A stretch of DNA of 64,000 bases from ELB16-189 sp018266435 (GTDB lineage: Bacteria; Bacteroidota; Bacteroidia; Cytophagales; Cyclobacteriaceae): positions 2,356,001 to 2,420,000 of the forward strand of contig CP126125.1 of assembly GCA_030123525.1 (NCBI GenBank), read 5' to 3'. Of this stretch, positions 42,608 through 50,894 are shown piece by piece. The position numbers and the translations under genes are program-made. The notes under the pieces were generated by a model, which did not search any database, was not told the DNA's origin, and worked only from the letters and a program-made list of their open reading frames with translations. The first letter of the stretch is position 1, and every line of letters starts with the position of its first letter.

Positions 42608-44605
42608 TTAATTCGTCTGGCTGTGGTAGCGCAGCTCTTTTTCACGCTCGGCATCTTCTTTTTCACGCTTGATTCTCACTTTGGCTATGGGGCCTACCAT
42701 GATAGGCACATTCTCTACTTCCACATTGGCCAGTTCAAGCCCATACATCTCTTCGGTGGAGAGGCTGTGTTTTTTAATGAAGCGGTAGCCTTGGATGATC
42801 ATATTGTCGAACGAAGAAATTTCACTATCCACCGAAGCGAGCGAGTGTAAAATAACAAACTTAAAATCGGCCGGCAGGCTGTGCTTACGCAGTGAGTCAT
42901 AGTGGCTGGTGAGATCTATCTCTGAAGTTTCTGCCATATCGCGCAGAATTTTATTGAAGAGCAGGTTCACCCGGTGGTTGGCTTTGAATCCTAATTTAAT
43001 CCTGATAAAAAAACATTTTTTAGGAATGATGGTATCCACAGAATATTTAGAAGTGTAAGGGCTATCTACCGTGTCAACGTGAATGAACCAATAGACATCG
43101 GCCCGCTTGGGGCGCTTTTTGAAAATAGAATATATGATGTTGGAGTCGATGTAGCGTTTGCTGTTGGCAACAGCCATGTACACTAAATTAGTAGCTTCTT
43201 TGGGAATGGAATTGTCGGCTTGTAATTCTTCAATCAACGGAACATAGTGTTTCAAATCGACAAACTCAGTATGCCGGTCGCGCAGGTGGCGAGCCTTAAG
43301 CAGCACATACATCATCACAAAAAACAGCAGGGCAATGGAGTAAGTAAACCATCCGCCTTGTTCAAACTTGTGAAAATTGGCAATAAGAAAGAGTGTTTCA
43401 AGTGTAAAAAATAAAAGGGCTATGCCGGCCGTGCGTATGCGCGAGTGTTTGGCTGTGTTGAAATAAAAAACAAGGAGTGTGGTGGTCATCAACATATTCA
43501 GAATGATGGCCAAGCCGTAAGCACCCTCCATGGCCGAAGAACTTTGGAAGATCCAAACCACGGCAATGGTTCCTACCATCAAAACCCAGTTAATGGCCGG
43601 TATATAAATTTGCCCTTTCAGTTGGCTGGGATAGCGCACTTTGGTGCTGGGCCACAGCTTAAGTTTCATGGCTTCGTTCACAAGTGTGAATGTGCCTGAA
43701 ATTAATGCCTGACTGGCAATGATAGCAGCCGATGTAGCGATGATGATGCCAATGATCAAAAACTGCTCAGGTACCAATGCATAAAAAGGAATTTTTCCGT
43801 TGAGCACGGTTCCCTTTTGCGAAAGCAACCAAGCTGCCTGCCCGAAATAATTGAGTAACAATGCAATTTTTACAAAACCCCAGCCCACGCGAATATTCCC
43901 TTTTCCACAATGGCCCAGATCAGAGTACAAGGCTTCGGCCCCCGTAGTGCAGAGAAATACTTCGCCCAAGAGCCAGAACCCATCCGGATAGTCGGTAAGT
44001 AAATCCCAGGCATATATCGGATTAATGGCCTTCAGCACCTCTGGATGAGGCAATACATAAGATAATCCAAGCCCCCCAATCATGATGAACCAAAGCATCA
44101 TGATCGGGCCAAACGTTTTACCCACGATGTTGGTACCAAACTGTTGATAGATAAATAGCAAAATCAGAATACCGATCACCACCGGCACAATAGGAAAGTT
44201 GGGGTAGTCCAACGATACTCCCTCTACAGCTGAAGTAATGCTGATGGCCGGAGTGATAAATCCGTCTGCAATAAGCGAAGCGCATCCGATAATGGCCGGA
44301 AAAACTACCCAGGTAACTTTGTACTTGCGTACCAGAGCATACAGGGCAAAAATTCCACCTTCCCCTTTGTTATCGGCATTTAATGCCAGGTAGATATACT
44401 TAAAAGAGGTAATCAGGGTGAGTGTCCAAAATACGCAACTTACCCCGCCCAACACCAACTCTTCAGAAATCTGACGGGTTCCTATGATTGCCTTGTACAC
44501 ATACAAAGGCGATGTTCCGATGTCACCATAAATGATACCAAACGACACCAGCACGCCAGCGGCCGTAAGGGGAATCTTATGAAATTGTTCTTTCGGATTT
44601 ACCAT
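42608..44605 (-). CDS. kup: Low-affinity potassium transporter Kup
   Basis: 665 residues, full length. About twelve membrane helices occupy residues 1-470, beginning with GVLVSFGIIYGDIGTSPLYVYKA, the Kup signature, and including the GxALYxDxG-type GAEALYSDLGHCG. The cytoplasmic C-terminal domain follows. Kup imports K+ with protons. It converges on the channel gene; both genes concern ion flow across the inner membrane, but joint regulation is not shown. Confidence 0.94.
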   Translation of the reverse strand: MVNPKEQFHKIPLTAAGVLVSFGIIYGDIGTSPLYVYKAIIGTRQISEELVLGGVSCVFWTLTLITSFKYIYLALNADNKGEGGIFALYALVRKYKVTWVVFPAIIGCASLIADGFITPAISITSAVEGVSLDYPNFPIVPVVIGILILLFIYQQFGTNIVGKTFGPIMMLWFIMIGGLGLSYVLPHPEVLKAINPIYAWDLLTDYPDGFWLLGEVFLCTTGAEALYSDLGHCGKGNIRVGWGFVKIALLLNYFGQAAWLLSQKGTVLNGKIPFYALVPEQFLIIGIIIATSAAIIASQALISGTFTLVNEAMKLKLWPSTKVRYPSQLKGQIYIPAINWVLMVGTIAVVWIFQSSSAMEGAYGLAIILNMLMTTTLLVFYFNTAKHSRIRTAGIALLFFTLETLFLIANFHKFEQGGWFTYSIALLFFVMMYVLLKARHLRDRHTEFVDLKHYVPLIEELQADNSIPKEATNLVYMAVANSKRYIDSNIIYSIFKKRPKRADVYWFIHVDTVDSPYTSKYSVDTIIPKKCFFIRIKLGFKANHRVNLLFNKILRDMAETSEIDLTSHYDSLRKHSLPADFKFVILHSLASVDSEISSFDNMIIQGYRFIKKHSLSTEEMYGLELANVEVENVPIMVGPIAKVRIKREKEDAEREKELRYHSQTN

Positions 44606-44782
44606 AATGCGACAAGAACCAATCTTGTGTTAGCTGAAAAGCGTGAGGAGTTCAGGATGGCAAAAGGAATAGGCATTATTGCACGTAAGGCAAACGGACA
44701 CAAATTTACGTCAACTCAAAGGATTTATCGACTGCTTGAAAAAAATAATTTAAATAGACATTTTATGCTGTGAATAGGAGTG

Positions 44783-44790
44783 TATTTTTG
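44783..44790 (+). promoter_or_regulatory. Putative -7 element (TATTTTTG) for the coiled-coil lipoprotein
   Basis: TATTTTTG fits TAnnTTTG, 22 bases upstream of the ATG at 44812. It overlaps an earlier in-frame start at 44770, which argues against that start. Confidence 0.45.
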
Positions 44791-44811
44791 CAGCAAACAA
44801 CTAACATCTGT

Positions 44812-45555
44812 ATGGCAAAAACCCTATTATCAATCGTAGCCGGTTTGTTTTTACTGGCTGGCTGCGACAGTAAATCTGAGAAACTACAAACCCAGGTAGA
44901 TTCCCTGCGCGAAGCGCTGCAAACCAATCAAAAATTTGTACAAACACTTCAAGAGGTGGGTACTCTGATGGACTCCATTGACGCCAACCGTCAGCACCTG
45001 CAGGTGAATGTGGTAGAGGGTACTACCTACTCAGATTACACGTCCCGTATGAAGGACATTAACAAGTATGTGAAAGACACCCAGGGAAAAATTGAGGACC
45101 TGGAAAAAGCCGCCAAAAAATCTAAGGGCATGGCTAATACCTATGCGGCTACTATTAAAAAGTTGAAGGCCGACCTCGAGTCAAAAAACCAGGAGATTGC
45201 ATCGCTGCAACAAAAGGTAACTGAACTGGGCCAGGAGAACTCAGATCAAAAAATTAAAATAGACCTGCAACAAGCTGAGATCAATGACAAGGCTGCTCAG
45301 ATTGAATCGAAGAAACAGGAGCTGGCTTTATTGGAAGAGAAAATCCAGCAAGTGCAATTGCAAAGCAAAGTGAGCGAAGCAGATTCGTATTTTGCCCGTG
45401 GTCAGGCTGTAGAAGAAGCCGCTAACCGCACCAAATTGGCTCCTCGGAAGAAAAAAGAAACATACAAAGAGGCGATAGAACTATACAAAAAAGCATTGAG
45501 CCTCGGCAAGCAGGAAGCGCAAGCTAAAATTGATGCCTTGAGCAAAAAAATATAA
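44812..45555 (+). CDS. Coiled-coil lipoprotein
   Basis: 247 residues from the ATG at 44812. A signal peptide with lipobox LLAGC (Cys18) is followed by almost continuous heptad-rich helix (about 22-200), including an Asn/Gln/Lys-rich stretch (QENSDQKIKIDLQQAEIND). A TPR-like end follows (KKETYKEAIELYKKALSLGKQ). It is probably a structural or scaffolding envelope lipoprotein; no specific family is recognised. A strong terminator follows 20 bases after the stop. Confidence 0.75.
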   Translation: MAKTLLSIVAGLFLLAGCDSKSEKLQTQVDSLREALQTNQKFVQTLQEVGTLMDSIDANRQHLQVNVVEGTTYSDYTSRMKDINKYVKDTQGKIEDLEKAAKKSKGMANTYAATIKKLKADLESKNQEIASLQQKVTELGQENSDQKIKIDLQQAEINDKAAQIESKKQELALLEEKIQQVQLQSKVSEADSYFARGQAVEEAANRTKLAPRKKKETYKEAIELYKKALSLGKQEAQAKIDALSKKI

Positions 45556-45575
45556 CGGCATAAATGTTAAAATAA

Positions 45576-45604
45576 AAAAGCCCCGGAAATAACCGGGGCT
45601 TTTT
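45576..45604 (+). terminator. Rho-independent terminator after the lipoprotein gene
   Basis: AAAAGCCCCGG and CCGGGGCTTTT form an 11-bp stem around AAATAA, followed by a T-rich run. A textbook terminator. Confidence 0.9.
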
Positions 45605-45627
45605 CTTTGAGAAAAAAATCATACAAT

Positions 45628-45907
45628 CTAAAAATGATATAACACACCAAAATTTAAGATCAGATTACCGAGGGGATAAGATGGCTTAACATCTTTTCTG
45701 CTCGGGTAGGGTCTTGATTACTGTCGTAAGCCGATTTGAAAACTGATGATATTTCTTTTGGCTAATGAATGGTTTTGCTTGATGGGTTACAATTGTTCAT
45801 TACTAAGTCGCGTGTTGAACAGATTTTGTGCCAACGTAATATTCCACTTTATCAACGAAAGTACTCAATACCCCTTGGTATATAAAAATAGTCGTTGCCG
45901 ATCAGGT
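45628..45907 (-). pseudogene. Decayed remnant of an outer-membrane beta-barrel protein (C-terminal part)
   Basis: In one minus-strand frame the 3' part reads SYPLGNLILNFGVLYHF then stop, a typical barrel C-terminus ending in Phe. Upstream in the same frame are NIISFQIGLRQ and KWNITLAQNLFNTRLSNEQL, which look like further strands but are broken by in-frame stops. Another stretch, LIGNDYFYIPRGIEYFR, is in a shifted frame nearer hppA. The pattern suggests a barrel gene degraded by stops and at least one frameshift. The parent family is not identified. It fills the gap between the terminator at 45604 and hppA. Confidence 0.42.
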
Positions 45908-45912
45908 TTTTA

Positions 45913-48093
45913 TTATTGATCAACTGTTGGTGAAGAAACCTTTTCAATCTTCTCAATTTTAATTTCAGGTTGCTTCACATCGGCTGTATGCTTCACAGTT
46001 GAGATATGGGGGGCAATAATCAGCGCGACAATGGATGACAACTTGATCAGGATATTCATCGAAGGTCCTGAGGTGTCTTTAAATGGATCGCCCACGGTAT
46101 CTCCGGTTACCGATGCTTTGTGGGGTTCTGATTTTTTGTAATAGGTTTGACCGTTGATTTCCACTCCTTTTTCGAAAGATTTTTTAGCATTGTCCCATGC
46201 GCCACCGGCATTGGACTGAAAAATTCCCATCAACACACCGGATACAGTTATCCCGGCCAACATACCGCCCAATACTTCAGGGCCAAATGTAAATCCTACG
46301 ATCACCGGAGTAAGCAATGCAATGGCGCCAGGGGCAATCATCTCACGCAGAGATGCTTTGGTGGATATGGCCACGCATTTTTCATATTCAGGTTTTGCTT
46401 TGTATTCCATAATGCCCGGAATTTCTCTAAACTGCCTGCGCACTTCGTTTACCATATCCATGGCAGCGCGACCAACCGCAGCAATAGCCAACGAAGAAAA
46501 TATAAACGGAATCATTCCTCCAACAAAAAGGCCGGCTAAGACCGGTGCTTTGTAAATATCAATGGCTGTGATACCAGAAACACCAACAAAAGCTGCGAAC
46601 AATGCCAAAGAAGTTAATGCGGCTGACGCGATAGCAAATCCTTTCCCGGTGGCAGCGGTTGTATTTCCTACAGCATCCAAATTATCGGTACGATGACGCA
46701 CTTCTTCGGGTAGTTGGCTCATCTCGGCAATGCCTCCTGCGTTGTCGGCAATAGGTCCAAACGCATCGATTGCCAACTGCATAGCTGTAGTGGCCATCAT
46801 ACCTGCGGCTGCAATGGATACTCCGTACAGCCCGGCAAATTCATACGAACCGATAATGCCGGCTGCGAGTACAAGAATGGGGAGCAAGGTAGACTCCATA
46901 CCTACCGAAAGACCACCGATGATGTTGGTGGCATGGCCTGTACCTGATTTTTGAACGATTGATTTTACCGGACGCTTGCCCATGGCGGTATAGTATTCGG
47001 TAATCATACTCATCAGCGTGCCTACAACTAAGCCAATCATGATGGCAATGAATACATCCGTTGAGGTGAAGGCCACACCCCGGTGAGTTAAGTTTTCGGG
47101 TAATAAATATTTTACAGCAAAGTACGAGGCAATGGCGGTCATAATGATGGATGACCAATTGCCAATGTTCAAGGCATTTTGCACACTGTCAGTTTCGTTT
47201 TTAATGCGAACAAACCAAGTAGCCACAATCGAGAAAATCAATCCAAGTCCGGCAGTAACCATCGGCAATAGAATAGGGGAGAGACCACCAAAATTATCGG
47301 ATGAGGCAATCTCTTGTCCTAAGACCATGGTTGCCAAAATGGTGGCTACATATGAGCCGAATAAATCTGCGCCCATGCCGGCTACGTCACCTACGTTGTC
47401 GCCTACATTATCAGCAATGGTGGCAGGGTTGCGCACATCGTCTTCGGGAATTCCGGCTTCAACTTTTCCTACCAGGTCAGCACCCACATCGGCTGCTTTA
47501 GTATAAATGCCACCGCCTACACGGGCAAACAGAGCAATTGATTCAGCACCCAATGAAAATCCCGCCAGCACTTCAATGGCCCTGCGCATTTCAAGGCCGG
47601 TAATGGATGCTCCTTCGGGTACGAAGTAATTATAAAATACAATGAACAGCCCTCCTAACCCCAATACGGCAAGCCCGGCTACACCAATGCCCATTACTGA
47701 CCCACCGGTAAAAGAAACATTTAGGGCCTTGGCCAGCGAAGTGCGGGCTGCCTGTGTAGTGCGCACATTAGCTTTAGTGGCAATGCGCATACCAATGAAA
47801 CCGGCAGTTCCTGAAAGTAATGCACCTATAATAAAGGAGACGGCAATGATGGGGCTTGATTCTTCAATGAGAGTGCCCGACCAGCCCAACACAATTGCTG
47901 CAACTAACGCAAATACGCCCAAAATCCTCCATTCGGCTTTTAAAAAGGCCATTGCCCCACGGGCAATATAGCCGGCAAGCTCTTGCATTTTTTGCTCGCC
48001 AGCATCTTGACGGGTAACCCACGATGATTTGATAGCAGTAACAATAAGGCCCAGTAGGCCTATGGCAGGAATAGAAAAGAGTACAATGTTCAC
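45913..48093 (-). CDS. hppA: Membrane-bound ion-pumping pyrophosphatase (HppA)
   Basis: 726 residues with about 16 helices. The pyrophosphate site DVGADLVGKVEAG and the DNVGDNVGD loop are intact. It couples hydrolysis of pyrophosphate to H+ or Na+ export across the inner membrane. In GNTTAATGKG the position that is Lys in K+-independent enzymes is Ala, so this one should be K+-dependent (family rule). H+ versus Na+ cannot be decided here. The start is GTG at 48093, with a TAnnTTTG box about 42 bases upstream. A charged C-terminal tail of about 20 residues is extra. Confidence 0.95.
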   Translation of the reverse strand: MNIVLFSIPAIGLLGLIVTAIKSSWVTRQDAGEQKMQELAGYIARGAMAFLKAEWRILGVFALVAAIVLGWSGTLIEESSPIIAVSFIIGALLSGTAGFIGMRIATKANVRTTQAARTSLAKALNVSFTGGSVMGIGVAGLAVLGLGGLFIVFYNYFVPEGASITGLEMRRAIEVLAGFSLGAESIALFARVGGGIYTKAADVGADLVGKVEAGIPEDDVRNPATIADNVGDNVGDVAGMGADLFGSYVATILATMVLGQEIASSDNFGGLSPILLPMVTAGLGLIFSIVATWFVRIKNETDSVQNALNIGNWSSIIMTAIASYFAVKYLLPENLTHRGVAFTSTDVFIAIMIGLVVGTLMSMITEYYTAMGKRPVKSIVQKSGTGHATNIIGGLSVGMESTLLPILVLAAGIIGSYEFAGLYGVSIAAAGMMATTAMQLAIDAFGPIADNAGGIAEMSQLPEEVRHRTDNLDAVGNTTAATGKGFAIASAALTSLALFAAFVGVSGITAIDIYKAPVLAGLFVGGMIPFIFSSLAIAAVGRAAMDMVNEVRRQFREIPGIMEYKAKPEYEKCVAISTKASLREMIAPGAIALLTPVIVGFTFGPEVLGGMLAGITVSGVLMGIFQSNAGGAWDNAKKSFEKGVEINGQTYYKKSEPHKASVTGDTVGDPFKDTSGPSMNILIKLSSIVALIIAPHISTVKHTADVKQPEIKIEKIEKVSSPTVDQ

Positions 48094-48391
48094 AGCGTTA
48101 GAGTTTAAGTTTTATAGTTCTAAAAAAGTGGCTGCAAAACTAACCAAAATAGCTAAAAAGAGAGGTGTGGAAGCAAAAAAAACCAGCGAGTTAGAATGAC
48201 CGCTGGCGGACAGTTTAGTTCATTTTCGTTCTCGGTGATGAAAGTATAACCTCATTTTGGCTCTGTTTATTCATTTTTTGTTATGGCATTGGAATTGGGT
48301 ATTGGGCGTTGGTTGCTGGTAACCGGATATCGGCCAAAACTCAGAACCCATAACCAATTTTTGAATCTTGAATTTTAACTATTGAATCAAC
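48094..48391. other. Divergent region between hppA and the permease array
   Basis: 298 bases holding the hppA promoter (TAGTTTTG on the minus strand, 48135-48142) and the leader of the first permease. Just before that permease are short repeats of TTGAAT/TTGAATC and ATTGGG units, as often seen in Bacteroidota intergenic DNA. A small hairpin, CCAGCG with CGCTGG, lies near 48183-48206. No gene seen. Confidence 0.4.
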
Positions 48392-50806
48392 ATGCTCCGC
48401 AACTACCTCATCACCGCCCTGCGCAATTTATGGCGAACGAAAAGCACCACTGTCATTAACATTTCAGGCCTCATGCTAGGCATAGCGGCCAGCCTAATTT
48501 TATTTCTGCTCATTAGGCACCATAGCAATTTCGATAGGTTTCATACCAAGGCCGACCGTATTTACCGCATCGTAACCGAAGCAGACGGCAACTACGGAAA
48601 AGATTATTATGCCGGTGTGCCACCTGTATTGCCCGAGGCTTTTAAAAATGATTTTCCCGAAGCGGAAGAAGTTACGTTCACATCATATCGGGGAGCCGGT
48701 GGAATGATTTCTATTCCGCAGAAAGACGGTTCGTTTAAAAAATTTGGTGATGACAATGGTATTGTTTTTACACAACCTAGTTTTTTTAAAATTTTTGATC
48801 GCAAAATATTGATAGGAAAAGCTAACAATAACTTAGAAAACCCCAACGAAGCAGTCATTTCAAAAAAAGCAGCATTAAAATATTTTAGCAAAACAGATGT
48901 GCTAAACGAGGTTGTTACATTTGACCACAAAGATTACAAAGTAGTTGCCGTAGCGGAAGATTATCCTAATAATACTGATTTTCCGTTTGATGTCATGCTC
49001 TCTTACATCACCATAAAAAAAGAAAAAGATCAAAGCCAGTGGGGCGGCATCTGGAGCGATGAGCAGTGCTACTTCTTATTGAAAGCCGATGCCTCAGTTG
49101 ATGAAATTGAAAGACGCTTACCGGCTTTTTATGCTAAGTACCATATAGAAAAAAATACAGATCATAGAGAATACCACGCTCAGCCGCTGGCCGATATCCA
49201 TCACGACTCACGATTTGATAATTACAATTACAGCACCATCAGCCACGAGAAGATTACAGCCATGGCGGTGATTGCCATCTTTCTCATTCTCACCGCTTGT
49301 ATCAATTTTATTAATTTGGTAACGGCCGAAGCCATTAAGCGCTCGAAAGAAGTGGGTATCAGAAAAGCACTGGGCAGCTCACGCGGGCAATTGATCACTC
49401 AGTTTTTAGGCGAGTCAACCTTGGTTACAGTTCTGTCGGTGTTCATTGCTATTGCGGCCGCACAACTGTCGTTGCCGTGGTTGAATTCTTTTTTAAAAAT
49501 AAAACTTTCTATAGACCTGCTGCACAACCCGCAAGCCTTGGCCTTTTTGGTAATTATCACGTTGTTAGTTTCTGTTTTTTCGGGACTTTACCCGGCATTT
49601 GTTGTATCGGGCTTTAAGCCGGTATTTGCCATAAAGAACAAGACGGGTGACAAAAATTCTTCAAGTTACACGTTGCGAAAAACCTTGGTGATTTTACAGT
49701 TCGTCATCTCGCAGTTTTTGATCATTGCTACCCTGGTAATGATTCAGCAGATGAATTTTATCAGCCACAAAGAATTGGGTTTCAATAAAAATGCAATCGT
49801 CAATATTCCTATTCCAGAAAATGCCCGCGAGGGTTTTACAGATGGCACCAGCAAAATGAAAACCTTGCGCGAAGAGGTGTTGAAAATGAAGGGCATTGAG
49901 CAAGTGAGCCTCAACATAGCTCCTCCTTCATCGGGCAGCAATTTTTCAACGTATTTTAATGCCGAAGGAAAGCCCGATCCGTTCCATGTGCAAATCAAAA
50001 TGGTGGATGGCAACTACTTTGATTTATACGGGTTAAAACTACTGGCTGGAAAAATGATACCTGACCTGGATACTGCTCAGGGTTTTATTGTGAATGAAAA
50101 ACTGGCCCACATGTTGGGGCATGCCAATGCCCGCGATGCTATCGGCACTCAAATGAAACAGGGTGGTCGTAATTACTACTTACCCATTGTAGGTATTGTG
50201 CAAGACTTTCACACCATGTCGTTGCACGAGCCGATTGAACCTACCGTTATTCTGAACTCGATCAGGTCTTACGCTAACTTATCGGTAAAAATAAAATTAG
50301 GTCAGTTTGCCGAAACGGTGAAGCAAATTCAAAAAAAATGGGAAGTGTCGTACCCTGAAAATATTTTTTCGTATAAATTTTTAGATGATGAGTTGAAAGA
50401 GTTTTATGAAAGTGAGCAACGTATGTCAACAATGATCACTGTCTTTACATCCATTGCCATTTTCATTGGCTGCCTGGGTTTGTTTGGGTTGGCTACGTTT
50501 ATGGCCAATAACAAAACCAAAGAAGTGGGCGTGCGTAAGGTGATGGGGGCATCGGTGGAAAGTATTGTGCTCTTGTTTTCAAAAGAGTATGTAAAACTGA
50601 TTTTGATAGGCTTTGTTATTGCCTCACCGCTGGTTGGGTATGTAATGAACCAATGGCTGAGCACGTTCACATATCGCATTCAGATGGGTGGATGGGTGTT
50701 TATCTCCGGGTTGGGCCTCACATTTCTTATTGCCATGCTTACGGTGGGGTACCGTTCTGTGAGGGCAGCGTTGGCAAATCCGGTAAATAGTTTACGCAGC
50801 GAGTGA
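48392..50806 (+). CDS. Duplicated MacB/FtsX-type permease, array member 1
   Basis: 804 residues. Domains run MacB-like periplasmic, FtsX, MacB-like periplasmic, FtsX. The first helix is at 19-41, the first FtsX block at about 288-420, the second lone helix at about 425-447, and the second FtsX block at about 677-795. The coupling-helix pattern appears twice, as EVGIRKALGSS and EVGVRKVMGAS. It ends NPVNSLRSE, the tail shared by the array. It belongs to the permease type known as duplicated orphan permeases because no ATPase is encoded alongside. The substrate is unknown; MacB relatives move lipoproteins, toxins or drugs. Confidence 0.88.
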   Translation: MLRNYLITALRNLWRTKSTTVINISGLMLGIAASLILFLLIRHHSNFDRFHTKADRIYRIVTEADGNYGKDYYAGVPPVLPEAFKNDFPEAEEVTFTSYRGAGGMISIPQKDGSFKKFGDDNGIVFTQPSFFKIFDRKILIGKANNNLENPNEAVISKKAALKYFSKTDVLNEVVTFDHKDYKVVAVAEDYPNNTDFPFDVMLSYITIKKEKDQSQWGGIWSDEQCYFLLKADASVDEIERRLPAFYAKYHIEKNTDHREYHAQPLADIHHDSRFDNYNYSTISHEKITAMAVIAIFLILTACINFINLVTAEAIKRSKEVGIRKALGSSRGQLITQFLGESTLVTVLSVFIAIAAAQLSLPWLNSFLKIKLSIDLLHNPQALAFLVIITLLVSVFSGLYPAFVVSGFKPVFAIKNKTGDKNSSSYTLRKTLVILQFVISQFLIIATLVMIQQMNFISHKELGFNKNAIVNIPIPENAREGFTDGTSKMKTLREEVLKMKGIEQVSLNIAPPSSGSNFSTYFNAEGKPDPFHVQIKMVDGNYFDLYGLKLLAGKMIPDLDTAQGFIVNEKLAHMLGHANARDAIGTQMKQGGRNYYLPIVGIVQDFHTMSLHEPIEPTVILNSIRSYANLSVKIKLGQFAETVKQIQKKWEVSYPENIFSYKFLDDELKEFYESEQRMSTMITVFTSIAIFIGCLGLFGLATFMANNKTKEVGVRKVMGASVESIVLLFSKEYVKLILIGFVIASPLVGYVMNQWLSTFTYRIQMGGWVFISGLGLTFLIAMLTVGYRSVRAALANPVNSLRSE

Positions 50807-50894
50807 TGTTGATGTGATAATTCAGTGATCTGATCATTTGAAAATGGAAAACAATTCATTCTATATCCTGACTTCTGCTACTAACTGCTAAACC

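Noticed and set aside
44579..44773. 64-residue plus-strand frame at the kup start
   Set aside because: It overlaps the kup 5' end and has no recognisable motif; composition looks non-coding.
48183..48206. Small CCAGCG/CGCTGG hairpin
   Set aside because: Weak six-base stem with no T-run; it lies between divergent genes where a terminator is not expected.
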